From: an uncultured Bacteroidales bacterium
Lineage (GTDB): Bacteria > Bacteroidota > Bacteroidia > Bacteroidales > UBA932
NCBI GenBank assembly: GCA_944322925.1
Contig: CALUQM010000002.1
Coordinates: 57,860 to 121,859, forward strand
Length of the DNA: 64,000 nucleotides
Reading direction: 5' to 3'
Shown here: positions 55,617 through 64,000 of the stretch, in pieces
Numbering within the stretch: the stretch's first letter is position 1
Layout of the letters: each line of letters opens with the position of its first letter
Position numbers and translations under genes: made by a program
The notes under the pieces: model-generated
Database searches by the model: none
What the model was told of the DNA's origin: nothing
The model's input: only the letters and a program-made list of their open reading frames with translations

Positions 55617-56723
55617 ATGAAGTCAGTACATATCATAATAATATCTGCACTTGCAGCCGTATTCAGCAGCTGCGAACAGTCTGCGCCTACCCCGGACAAC
55701 AGGCCTCCGGGGAAGGTGTACACTGATCCGGAAGAAAAACAGGAATATGCGGTCTGCTTCGGAAATACCCATTCCCACTGCCGGTACTCCGGCGACGCGA
55801 ACCAGACCGAGGCGAATACTGTAGAACGTCATTTCGCCCTTGCCAGGGAAAACGGCTACGACTTTTACTGCGTGACCGACCATTCCCAGTATGACACCTA
55901 TTCCCAGGATGCCTGGGAGCATATAGCTGCGGCCGCCGACGAATGCACTACCGAGAAATTCGTCGCCATAAGGGGGTACGAGCATTCCGAAAACAACGGT
56001 CCAGGGGCCAAAGGCCATCAGAACGTGTATAATTCGGATTCTTATCTCAATGCTCTGGCGGAAGGGATTGATATGACATATTTCCATAACTGGCTTGCCG
56101 ATCCGTCGAATTCCGGTGCCGTGGTATCGATGAATCATCCGGAGAAAGACCAGTACGACGGTTTTGCATGTTACAATGAGTCGGCGAGGAACAAGGTGAC
56201 GATGTTCGAAGTCATAAACGGGAAAGAACTTTATTTTGATTCGTTCCTGATAGCACTTGGCAAAGGCTGGAAAGTCTCTCCGATAGCCGGCTGCGACAAT
56301 CACGCCACGAATGCCATTTCCACATGGACCCCGAGGACCGGTCTTGCGGTAGAACGGCTGACGCGCGAGGGTATTTTCGATGCCATGCGCAACAGGAGGA
56401 CGTACGCGACTTTCGATCCGGACCTGAAGCTGATATATTATGTGAACAATCATGTCATGGGATCCGCATTCAACACTTCATCGGAAGAACTTCGCTTCGA
56501 GATATCCGTTTCCGATCCGGACAAGTCTTCGGCTGACGCGAGGATAAGAAGGATCGAGATCACGGGAGCGTCAGGTGCGACAGTGAAGGCCGGGGAGTTT
56601 TCGGAGCATGACGTGGAATGGAAAGTCGCCATACCGGCGTCAAAGGGATGTTATTTCCTGAAAATATATAACTTTACTTCTTCGGAACCGGTAGCCTATG
56701 CGGCTCCGGTATGGGTTCTTTGA
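55617..56723 (+). CDS. PHP-domain (CehA/McbA-like) metallohydrolase lipoprotein 2
   Basis: 368 residues. Lipoprotein signal (ISALAAVFSSCEQ). Motifs parallel those of the first copy: NTHSHCRYSGD, CVTDHSQYDTY, GYEHSENNG, MNHPEK and AGCDNHATN. The main difference is a longer N-terminal tail after the lipidated cysteine (TPDNRPPGKVYTDPEEK). The two proteins agree closely around the metal site and diverge more in the C-terminal domain. The hybrid sensor gene begins 10 bases later. Substrate unknown; in this context a phosphate or other ester on the glycan is a reasonable idea. Confidence 0.8.
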   Translation: MKSVHIIIISALAAVFSSCEQSAPTPDNRPPGKVYTDPEEKQEYAVCFGNTHSHCRYSGDANQTEANTVERHFALARENGYDFYCVTDHSQYDTYSQDAWEHIAAAADECTTEKFVAIRGYEHSENNGPGAKGHQNVYNSDSYLNALAEGIDMTYFHNWLADPSNSGAVVSMNHPEKDQYDGFACYNESARNKVTMFEVINGKELYFDSFLIALGKGWKVSPIAGCDNHATNAISTWTPRTGLAVERLTREGIFDAMRNRRTYATFDPDLKLIYYVNNHVMGSAFNTSSEELRFEISVSDPDKSSADARIRRIEITGASGATVKAGEFSEHDVEWKVAIPASKGCYFLKIYNFTSSEPVAYAAPVWVL

Positions 56724-56733
56724 CCGGACTTTT

Positions 56734-59700
56734 ATGATGAAATCTCTGCCTTTCATATCTGTGATGACGCTTTTCCTGCTGATGCTTTCGGCAGGGACAC
56801 TTCCGTACAACATGGAGACTCTTTCCGTTGTGGACGGCCTCGGCAGCAACAATGTCTATGCGGTGGTCCAGGATTCTGTCGGCTACATGTGGTTCGGGAC
56901 GGACAACGGGCTCGACAGGTATGACGGCAAGACTATCAGGCATTATACCCATCATTCCGACGATGAGTCTTCTCTTGCAAGTTCCGTGGTCAACTGCCTC
57001 GTATATTCCGATTTCTTCGGCCTGCTTGCCGGCACGGAGAGCGGACTGAGCAGATACCTGCCTGGAAAGGATGCTTTTGAAGATTTCTGTTCCGGAAGAT
57101 TCATAGGGGAGAACATAAGGACAATATTCGAGCGGGATTCTACTCTGTGGATAGGAACGAACAGCGGCCTTTATACAGTAAGGGGAGGGGCCGGAATTGC
57201 GGACAGTGACAGGGTGCGGCATTACACCATCGACAACAGCGGCCTGAACCATGATATCGTCAGGGCTGTCTACGTGGATGACGACTATGTATTCGTAGGG
57301 ACATTCGACGGCGTAAACCGCCTCAACAGGCGCACCGGGGAATGGACAGGACTCAATCTGAAAAAGGAAGGCATAAAGCTGCCGCAGAACAATCTTGTAC
57401 TTTCCATCCTCCAGTCTCCGACAGACAACGGCATATTGTATATCGGAATGCAGACCGGTTTCTGTGTCCTCGACAAGCATTCCATGGAATATTCTCTCCA
57501 CGACAGGGCCACCGATGCGGAAATGTGCAACAATACCGTCAAGACGATATGCCCGGTCAAGGACGATGAAGTCTGGCTCGGAAGCGAGGAAGGCGTGATG
57601 ATCTATCGCGGCGGCCAGTTCTCGGCTTTCGGATACGACCCCGACAACCTTCATTCCCTGCCGAACAATATCGTCTGGCAGATATACATGGACAGGAACA
57701 ATATCGTCTGGCTTGCTACGGAAGGCGGGGTCGCATATTATGATGCGGGGATGCCGTATTTCGATAAATATGACCTGACAAAGGCTTCGGGGAATCCGTA
57801 CACGGGCATGAATATATTTGCCGCCGAACTCGACTGGTCGGGACGGATCTGGCTCGGATCCCGCTTCGGCCTTGCATACTATATGAGAGAGGACAATTCC
57901 ATGAAGTGGATAGATCTCTCGAATGCGGTCCCGGGAACGTACAATTTCGTAAGGGGACTTTACATAGACTCGAATTACATTCTGTGGGCCGGGACGGCCG
58001 AAGGGGTGATCTGCTATGACACGAGACTCGACAGGGAGATCCCGATACAGTCTTCCATGGGAGGACGGCTGAAATACATCAATGTCATAAGGAACATGTC
58101 CGAAAAGAGTGTACTGGTCTGCGATGTTTTCGGAAGGGTCCAGATCATCGACTATGATTTCGACGGCAGGTCCAGAAGGTTCAGGCATGTTTCGGATACG
58201 ACCTTTTCGGTAGGTGAAGCGGTCGAGTCCATGGAGTTCGACGGGGATGCCCTGTGGTTCGGGACTGCCGGAAACGGGCTGATAAGATACGATATCGGAA
58301 GCGGACAGTCCTGGCATTATTCGAGTTCGGACGGAGATTCAGGCTGCCTGCTTTCCGATGTAATCCAGTGCCTGTACTATGATGACAGGACATCCGTCCT
58401 GTGGATAGGCTCTGACAGGGGCCTGATGTCCTACGATACAGAAACAGATACTTTTTCTTCAATTTCCGGACTGCCTGCGGTCAAGGCGGTCTATACCATA
58501 GCCGTGGACGAATCAGGACTGCTCTGGTTCACTACGCAGAGCAGCGCGGTCTGCTATGACAGCCTTACGGAATCGTTCAAGATCTTTCCTTTGAATCACT
58601 GGCTCGATGACCGGAGGATGATATGCCAGGCTTCCGTTACCGACAATTATGACGTGTTCATTTTCAGCCTGGACAGCTTCATGCGGCTCAACAGGTCCGA
58701 TGTCAGGCAGCGGGACAGGTCCGCTCCTCTGTATCTTACGGACATGCGCATCGACAACAGGCCTTTCAGCTCCATGTTCGACGTTCCTGTCGAGTCTGTA
58801 GACAGGATTAGGCTGAAACATGACCAGAATATCATTTCCCTGTGTTTTTCGATGCTGGACTATACGGCACCTGACATTACTTCCTATACGTACATGCTCA
58901 AGGGATATGACGATACATGGAAAACTGCGACAGGCTTTCAGGATTATGTGGAATATACCAGGCTGAAGCCCGGACATTATACTCTTTTCGTCAAGGCCGT
59001 AAGCAGCTACGGACTTAAATCGGCCAATGACCTGGCCATAGACATAATCATCGATGTTCCGTGGTGGCATTCGCGGATGGCTATATTCCTGTATTTCGTG
59101 GCGGCAGGTCTTGCGGTATGGTTCATAACGGCAATGGTGCGGAGGCGGAAGGTCGCGGAGGCGGAACTCCAGCATGAAAAGATGGAAAAGGAGAAGAACG
59201 AGGCTCTCAATTCCATGAAACTCAGTTTCTTTACCAATGTCTCTCATGATTTCAAGACTCCTCTCAGCCTGATTATCGGTCCTGTGGAGACTCTTCTTGA
59301 GACGGAATCCGAACCGGAAAGGAAGAAAAAACTTCAGATAGTAAGGCAGAATGCCTCAAGACTTCTGAATCTTGTCAACCAGATTCTGGATTTCAAGAAA
59401 GTGGAAGAGCAGAAGATGAGGCTGGATCTGTCGTCAGGCGACATTGTCCTGACATTGAGTGAAATCTGCAATTCTTTCAGGGAGATTGCCGACAAGAGGA
59501 ATATTTCGCTTCATTTCGAATCTTCGGAGGAGCGGCTTGTAATGGATTTCGACAAGGACAAGGTCGACAAGATTTTCGTAAACCTGATATCCAATGCAGT
59601 CAAGTTCACTCCTGACGGAGGACAGGTGGTTGTCAGCATTGCCAGGAATGAAAGGAACGAGCTGGAAATAATGGTGTCCGATACCGGTATCGGTGTGCCG

Positions 59701-60720
59701 GACGAGGCTATCCCTCATATTTTCGAAAGGTTTTACAGGGTGGAAGGTCGTGCGGGAGCCGAAGTCAAAGGTTCAGGGATAGGACTTGTGATAGTGAAGG
59801 AACTGGTCGAACTCCACAACGGGAATATCAGAGTCTACAGCAGGGAGAACGAAGGTTCGTCTTTCATTGTCACCTTGCCGATAGTCAATGAAGTGACTGA
59901 AGCCGGTGAAAGCCTGCCGGAGGAACCGGAGCATGGCGGCGATTCTCCTGCGGCAACGGTTCTTGTCGTGGAAGACAATGCTGACATGCTTTCATATCTG
60001 AAATCCGAACTGAGCGCTCATTACAGAGTGCTTACGGCTGACAGCGCCGAGGAAGGACTGAAATTCGTCAATGATGAAATGCCTGATCTGGTCATTTCGG
60101 ATATCATGCTTCCGGGCATGAGCGGCGTGGAGCTTTGCCGCAGGATCAAGGAAAATCTTATGACGAACCATATTCCGGTACTGCTGCTTACCGCCCGTAC
60201 CGCAGAGGAACAGGTTATCGAAGGCTATGATGCCGGAGCCGATGCCTATATCGGAAAGCCGTTCAACATGAAGCTCCTTCAGAGCCGCGTGGAAAACATT
60301 ATCCGTCAGCGGGAGGCTCTCAGGGAGAATCTGAAGAGAGATACCATAGACATAGATCCGGTTGAAAGGTCGGCTCCCGCTGAGCAGTTCATAAAGGATG
60401 TGGTGGCTGTCATCGAGGAGAATCTCGACAACCCTGAACTCGACATAACCTTGCTTTGCGACAGGCTGACCATAAGCTATGCTTCTTTTTACAGGAAGGT
60501 GAAATCGATAACGGGCATGAATCCGAATTCCTTTATTTCAGAGGTGCGGCTGAAAAAAGCCGCGCAGCTGCTGAGGATCGACGGTCTGTCCGTGACAGAA
60601 GTAATGTATGCGGTCGGATACAATCACAAGTCGTATTTTTCGAAACTGTTTAAAAACACTTTCGGCGTCAGCCCGAGAGCTTATGCGCAACAATATAAAA
60701 CTCAAAGCAATGAAGACTGA
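56734..60720 (+). CDS. Hybrid two-component system sensor-regulator (HTCS)
   Basis: 1328 residues from the ATG at 56734. It senses glycan fragments in the periplasm and activates the PUL. After a signal segment (FISVMTLFLLMLSAG) comes a two-component-type propeller with repeats such as DSVGYMWFGTDNGLDRYDG, then a Y_Y_Y domain (near residue 700), and a membrane segment at about 782-802. The kinase has the H-box FFTNVSHDFKTPLSLI (His838) and NLISNAVKFTP (N-box). The receiver has phospho-acceptor Asp1123 in VISDIMLPGMSG, and an AraC-type DNA-binding domain ends the protein (AVGYNHKSYFSKLFKNTFG). The stop overlaps the start of the GH3 gene by 11 bases. Confidence 0.95.
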   Translation: MMKSLPFISVMTLFLLMLSAGTLPYNMETLSVVDGLGSNNVYAVVQDSVGYMWFGTDNGLDRYDGKTIRHYTHHSDDESSLASSVVNCLVYSDFFGLLAGTESGLSRYLPGKDAFEDFCSGRFIGENIRTIFERDSTLWIGTNSGLYTVRGGAGIADSDRVRHYTIDNSGLNHDIVRAVYVDDDYVFVGTFDGVNRLNRRTGEWTGLNLKKEGIKLPQNNLVLSILQSPTDNGILYIGMQTGFCVLDKHSMEYSLHDRATDAEMCNNTVKTICPVKDDEVWLGSEEGVMIYRGGQFSAFGYDPDNLHSLPNNIVWQIYMDRNNIVWLATEGGVAYYDAGMPYFDKYDLTKASGNPYTGMNIFAAELDWSGRIWLGSRFGLAYYMREDNSMKWIDLSNAVPGTYNFVRGLYIDSNYILWAGTAEGVICYDTRLDREIPIQSSMGGRLKYINVIRNMSEKSVLVCDVFGRVQIIDYDFDGRSRRFRHVSDTTFSVGEAVESMEFDGDALWFGTAGNGLIRYDIGSGQSWHYSSSDGDSGCLLSDVIQCLYYDDRTSVLWIGSDRGLMSYDTETDTFSSISGLPAVKAVYTIAVDESGLLWFTTQSSAVCYDSLTESFKIFPLNHWLDDRRMICQASVTDNYDVFIFSLDSFMRLNRSDVRQRDRSAPLYLTDMRIDNRPFSSMFDVPVESVDRIRLKHDQNIISLCFSMLDYTAPDITSYTYMLKGYDDTWKTATGFQDYVEYTRLKPGHYTLFVKAVSSYGLKSANDLAIDIIIDVPWWHSRMAIFLYFVAAGLAVWFITAMVRRRKVAEAELQHEKMEKEKNEALNSMKLSFFTNVSHDFKTPLSLIIGPVETLLETESEPERKKKLQIVRQNASRLLNLVNQILDFKKVEEQKMRLDLSSGDIVLTLSEICNSFREIADKRNISLHFESSEERLVMDFDKDKVDKIFVNLISNAVKFTPDGGQVVVSIARNERNELEIMVSDTGIGVPDEAIPHIFERFYRVEGRAGAEVKGSGIGLVIVKELVELHNGNIRVYSRENEGSSFIVTLPIVNEVTEAGESLPEEPEHGGDSPAATVLVVEDNADMLSYLKSELSAHYRVLTADSAEEGLKFVNDEMPDLVISDIMLPGMSGVELCRRIKENLMTNHIPVLLLTARTAEEQVIEGYDAGADAYIGKPFNMKLLQSRVENIIRQREALRENLKRDTIDIDPVERSAPAEQFIKDVVAVIEENLDNPELDITLLCDRLTISYASFYRKVKSITGMNPNSFISEVRLKKAAQLLRIDGLSVTEVMYAVGYNHKSYFSKLFKNTFGVSPRAYAQQYKTQSNED

Positions 60721-62968
60721 TGTTTTTTCCGGATTCCGTCGTGTGATGATAATGGCAGGAGTCATTTTTCTTGCCTCTTCACTGCAACTGCCAGGCAACG
60801 GACCTGTGGCAGCGCCCTATTCTCCCGGCATGGTGCCGGTGGATACTTCTGCCTTGAAACCGCTCTCGCTGGCAGACTCAGTTGTCGCAGGGGCGGTCTA
60901 CGCCGATGTTTCCGCTGCTCCGGAAGCCAGGGCCGCGGATCTGATACGCAGGATGACATTCGATGAGAAACTTCGCCTTACGGGAGGCTGGAACAGGTTT
61001 CTTTTCCCCGGAGTCCCGAGGCTCGGAGTAAGACCGGTATCGATGGCCGATGCCTCGCAGGGTATCAGGATGCAGACTACCATCATAAAGGAATACAGCA
61101 CTTCTTTCCCCGGTATGTTGCCGATGGCCTCTACGTGGAACAAGGATCTGATCCGGCAGATGGCGGCATGTATCGCTGAAGAATGCCGCGCGCTGGGTGT
61201 GGATATTCTTCTCGGACCGGGAGGAAATCTGCAGAGACTTTCTGTCGGCGGCCGCAATTTCGAGTATTTCGGCGAGGATCCTTATCTGGCATCAGTCATG
61301 CTGACGAACTATGTCGAGTCTCTTCAGGACGGTGGAATCATAGCGACTCCCAAGCATTTTATCGGAAATGACCAGGATTTCTGCCGCCATATAGCAAACA
61401 GCGTAATAGACGAACGGACATTGAGGGAAATTTATCTCCTGCCATGGGAAATGATGATAAAGGAAGCCGGGTGCAAGGGAATAATGACCGGCAACAATCT
61501 CGTCAACGGCCTGCCTTGCCCGATGAACAAGCCCCTGATCGAGGATGTTCTCAGAAGGGAATACGGATTCACGGGCCTGGCGATGACCGACTGGCAGAAC
61601 ACGGGCTATTATCCTGACCTTCAGAATCTGGTCCTTACCTCGGGAGAAACTTTGCTGATGCCGGACAACGGCACTTTCGCAAATTATGTCAAGGAAGAGG
61701 CTGCCGTATCCGAAGAAAGGAAGAACGAGATCGAGGTCATGCTCGAAAAGATGATATATCATACATTGCTTACTCTTTTCGAAACTGGAGTCTATGACAG
61801 GCCGCTCAATGAGCCGTCATATTTCGACCGCTTCGAAGATCACAGGAAGGTTGCCGAAGAATGTGTGGCTGAAGCTGTTGTGCTTCTGAAGAACAAGGGA
61901 GGCATACTTCCGTTGAAGCACGGCAGGAAAATACTTCTGACCGGGACCGACGAAATTCACAGCGGTACCGGCAGCGGATTTGTCGCAGGATATGACCATG
62001 TAAGCTATGAAGACGGTCTGCGGGCCGAGTTCGGCGACGGTTTCGTATGCGACCCAGATCCGGACGACAGGCAGATAAAGGATGCCGATATCGTTCTGTT
62101 CAGACTGAACAAACCGGCCGGAGAGGGGAAGGACATACCGTATGAAGAGCCTGCGGACCAGCTCGCCAGACTCAGAAAAGTGCTGGACCTTAACAGGAAC
62201 GTGGTTGTCCTTGTCAGCGCGTGCAACGTGATGCCGATGGACTGGATAGAGGATGCAAAGGCTGTCGTCTGGTGCTATTTCCTCGGACAGGAAAGAGGTT
62301 CTGTGCTGGCCGAGATTCTGAGCGGAAAGCGCAATTTTTCCGGCAAGCTCCCGTTTACGGTCGAAAAGGATTTCGCGGATTCCCCTGATCCTGACTTCAA
62401 CCATATCGGAGGCCGGCCGTACTGGCAGGGCAACAACCAGTACAAGAATTACTGGCTCGGGAAAACCGACAAGCCGGTACGTGGCTTTTCAGACGAAATC
62501 GCTCCAGGGCAGACCATAGATGTGCCGTATTCTGAAGGTGTCTTTATAGGATACAGGTGGTACGACAGGCAGGACAGTCCGGTATGGTTTCCGTTCGGAT
62601 ACGGACAGTCATATACGACTTACGCTTATGAATCGATAGAGTGCCTGGACAGGATGGACGGGGAAGGCAAGGTGTACGTCGACGTTACGCTCCGGAATAC
62701 CGGCAGGATGACAGGCAAGGAGATAGTGCAGGTTTATGTCGGGGATTCCGAAAGCAGCGTGGAAAGACCTGAAAAGGAATTAAAGGCATTCTGCAAGGTA
62801 GAGCTCCGGCCGGGCGAGGTACGGACTGTCAGGCTCGAACTCGATGCCAGGTCTTTCGCTTTCTGGGATACTGAAACACATGACTGGAAGGTAGAACCTG
62901 GTGAATTTGTCATAAGGGCAGGCGGCTCCAGCGGCGATCTTCCGCTAAGTGCCGTTGTAGCGCTTTAA
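60710..62968 (+). CDS. GH3 beta-glucosidase-like enzyme
   Basis: 752 residues from the ATG at 60710, which overlaps the HTCS end by 11 bases; a longer frame to 60608 would overlap further without a signal. Signal segment MIMAGVIFLASSLQLPGNG. GH3 features: TFDEKLRLTGGW, MADASQGIRMQ, GGNLQRLSVGGRNFEYFGEDPYL, TPKHFIGND (the KH motif) and the nucleophile Asp294 in GLAMTDWQNTG. The C-terminal half has the second GH3 domain and a fibronectin-III-like domain (EIVQVYVGDSESSVERPEKELKAF). It acts on a terminal beta-linked sugar, perhaps glucose, xylose or another. The metallophosphoesterase gene begins 13 bases later. Confidence 0.92.
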   Translation: MKTDVFSGFRRVMIMAGVIFLASSLQLPGNGPVAAPYSPGMVPVDTSALKPLSLADSVVAGAVYADVSAAPEARAADLIRRMTFDEKLRLTGGWNRFLFPGVPRLGVRPVSMADASQGIRMQTTIIKEYSTSFPGMLPMASTWNKDLIRQMAACIAEECRALGVDILLGPGGNLQRLSVGGRNFEYFGEDPYLASVMLTNYVESLQDGGIIATPKHFIGNDQDFCRHIANSVIDERTLREIYLLPWEMMIKEAGCKGIMTGNNLVNGLPCPMNKPLIEDVLRREYGFTGLAMTDWQNTGYYPDLQNLVLTSGETLLMPDNGTFANYVKEEAAVSEERKNEIEVMLEKMIYHTLLTLFETGVYDRPLNEPSYFDRFEDHRKVAEECVAEAVVLLKNKGGILPLKHGRKILLTGTDEIHSGTGSGFVAGYDHVSYEDGLRAEFGDGFVCDPDPDDRQIKDADIVLFRLNKPAGEGKDIPYEEPADQLARLRKVLDLNRNVVVLVSACNVMPMDWIEDAKAVVWCYFLGQERGSVLAEILSGKRNFSGKLPFTVEKDFADSPDPDFNHIGGRPYWQGNNQYKNYWLGKTDKPVRGFSDEIAPGQTIDVPYSEGVFIGYRWYDRQDSPVWFPFGYGQSYTTYAYESIECLDRMDGEGKVYVDVTLRNTGRMTGKEIVQVYVGDSESSVERPEKELKAFCKVELRPGEVRTVRLELDARSFAFWDTETHDWKVEPGEFVIRAGGSSGDLPLSAVVAL

Positions 62969-62981
62969 GAGGAGGCATGTT

Positions 62982-63722
62982 ATGAAAAAGGTGTTTTTCG
63001 CAATATTATTGTTTGTCTCATCCCTTGCGTATGCCGCGGACGTGGATTTCGCCATACTGACGGATACGCATATAGGCAGGGACGGAGCCGATGCGAAACT
63101 CCGGAAGGCAATACAGTCCATAAATGCCGATCCGGATATCGATTTTATCCTTGTTCTCGGAGATATTTCGGACCATGGAACGGTGGAAGAGTTGACTTAT
63201 GCCAGGGAAATACTTTCGGAACTTGACAAGCCGTATTATTTCACGACCGGGAATCACGATGCAAGATGGCCGGAACGGCGGGAAGCCTTCAGGGAGGTAT
63301 TCAGAAAAGACAGATTCTGCTTCAGGGCCGGGGGAGTGAAATTCATAGGCTTCTCGACCGGCCCGTTCGAGACAATAAAACGGGCTTCCGTCAGGGAATC
63401 CGATCTGAAATGGATAAGGAAAAAGAGCAGGGGCAATTCGCCGGTTGTCGTTGCAGTCCATTATCCGCCGGATCTTGTTTACAATAAAGAGGCCGTGTCC
63501 GCCGCCTTCGAAGGCTCGGATATCATTCTGTGGCTTGCCGGCCATCTGAGATTCAACAAGGTCAGGGGAGAAGACCCGTATCCGTCCATAATCAATGTCT
63601 CTACACTCGAGCAGGGAAGTTACAATAAAATCCGTCTCTCGGACAGCGATGCGAGATTTTTCATCGTTACTCCGGAAGACGGAAAAGAAACCTTGTGGTA
63701 CGGGACGGAAATCAGACGTTGA
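62982..63722 (+). CDS. Exported calcineurin-like metallophosphoesterase
   Basis: 246 residues, signal peptide ([15 protein letters not shown]). Motifs: [11 protein letters not shown] (motif I), [11 protein letters not shown] (II), TTGNHDARW (III), VAVHYPPD and LAGHLRFN (IV-V). Metal-dependent phosphatase or phosphodiesterase; relatives hydrolyse phosphomonoesters, cyclic nucleotides or glycerophosphodiesters. It is the last gene of the rightward PUL arm. Its 3' end overlaps that of ychF by 11 bases (63712-63722), tail to tail. Confidence 0.9.
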   Translation: MKKVFFAILLFVSSLAYAADVDFAILTDTHIGRDGADAKLRKAIQSINADPDIDFILVLGDISDHGTVEELTYAREILSELDKPYYFTTGNHDARWPERREAFREVFRKDRFCFRAGGVKFIGFSTGPFETIKRASVRESDLKWIRKKSRGNSPVVVAVHYPPDLVYNKEAVSAAFEGSDIILWLAGHLRFNKVRGEDPYPSIINVSTLEQGSYNKIRLSDSDARFFIVTPEDGKETLWYGTEIRR

Positions 63723-64000
63723 ACAGGAAGTGCATGATGTCCCCGTCCTGAACGACGTAGTCCTTGCCTTCTATTCCGAGTTTTCCGGCAGCCCTGCAGG
63801 CAGCCTCCGAGCGGAGTTCCAGAAAGTCCTCATATTTGATGACTTCCGCGCGTATGAAGCCTTTTTCGAAATCGGTGTGTATGACTCCGGCGGCTTTCGG
63901 GGCCTTGTCTCCCTTGCTGATGGTCCAGGCCCTGCATTCGTCCGGCCCTGCGGTGAAGAAGGTCTGAAGGTTTAGTAGCGAATATGCGCTCTGGATGAGG
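63712..64000 (-). CDS. ychF: Ribosome-binding ATPase YchF, C-terminal part (cut by window edge)
   Basis: The last 95 complete codons. Residues read [20 protein letters not shown], then [32 protein letters not shown] and [18 protein letters not shown], the TGS domain of YchF. The GTPase-like ATPase domain lies beyond the window's end. A housekeeping gene, so it marks the right border of the PUL. Confidence 0.95.
   Translation of the reverse strand, partial: LIQSAYSLLNLQTFFTAGPDECRAWTISKGDKAPKAAGVIHTDFEKGFIRAEVIKYEDFLELRSEAACRAAGKLGIEGKDYVVQDGDIMHFLFNV

Noticed and set aside
56674-58317. A 547-codon open frame antisense to the HTCS propeller
   Set aside because: The sense strand encodes a repeated propeller pattern; the antisense product has no family features.
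1-64000. CRISPR arrays, tRNA or rRNA genes, intact insertion sequences
   Set aside because: None found by eye: no regularly repeated 24-40 base units, no cloverleaf-like sequences in the gaps, and no intact transposase frames.

Overview
The window is chromosomal DNA from a Bacteroidota bacterium, almost certainly order Bacteroidales. The evidence is two SusC/SusD pairs, a hybrid two-component sensor-regulator, fimbrillin-type lipoproteins, a dimeric class II glycyl-tRNA synthetase, a CoaX-type pantothenate kinase and TTG/TAnnTTTG promoters. The genus cannot be fixed from the sequence. No rRNA, tRNA, CRISPR array or intact insertion sequence was seen.

Layout. (1) 1-5.1 kb: the 3' end of dnaE; an exported endonuclease/exonuclease/phosphatase-family protein and a GH20 hexosaminidase fired from back-to-back promoters; then a decayed gene (3775-5059) with fragments resembling the DUF5117/DUF4953 metalloprotease family. 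(2) 5.1-10.8 kb, accessory: two tandem fimbrillin-like lipoproteins, the larger carrying GLUG-type repeats; a ThiL-like protein that lacks the signature residues of the kinase; an internally deleted AAA ATPase (DUF4143-type) remnant; a cluster of short repeats; and a frameshifted Rpn-family nuclease gene. (3) 10.8-36.2 kb, mostly core: glyS, folK, a MIP18/SufT-like gene, sufE, sufS, ruvA, mnmG, ybeY, a TonB-type gene, hflX, sdhB-sdhA without sdhC, an exported Ntn-hydrolase, ruvB, mfd, then coaX, an outer-membrane protein, a TPR-like protein, lptC, a PpiD-type foldase and an SGNH hydrolase in one direction. Two parS-like palindromes lie at the ruvA/mnmG junction and inside mnmG. (4) 36.2-63.7 kb: a polysaccharide utilization locus (PUL). 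(5) The 3' end of ychF closes the window on the minus strand.

The PUL has two divergent arms that meet at about 43.4 kb. The leftward arm encodes a clan GH-A arabinofuranosidase-like enzyme, a BACON-domain lipoprotein, a serine-type sulfatase and a GH2 beta-mannosidase-like enzyme. The rightward arm encodes SusC1-SusD1-SusC2-SusD2, a second GH51-like enzyme, two tandem PHP-domain (CehA/McbA-like) metallohydrolases, a hybrid two-component sensor, a GH3 glycosidase and a calcineurin-like phosphoesterase. Capture would be by SusCD, cleavage by exported glycosidases and a sulfatase, and control by the sensor. Three metal-dependent phosphoesterase-type proteins in one PUL suggest a phosphorylated or otherwise esterified glycan; this is the best candidate for an undescribed system here. 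The second is the parS-like pair, one member of which sits in an extra segment of MnmG.
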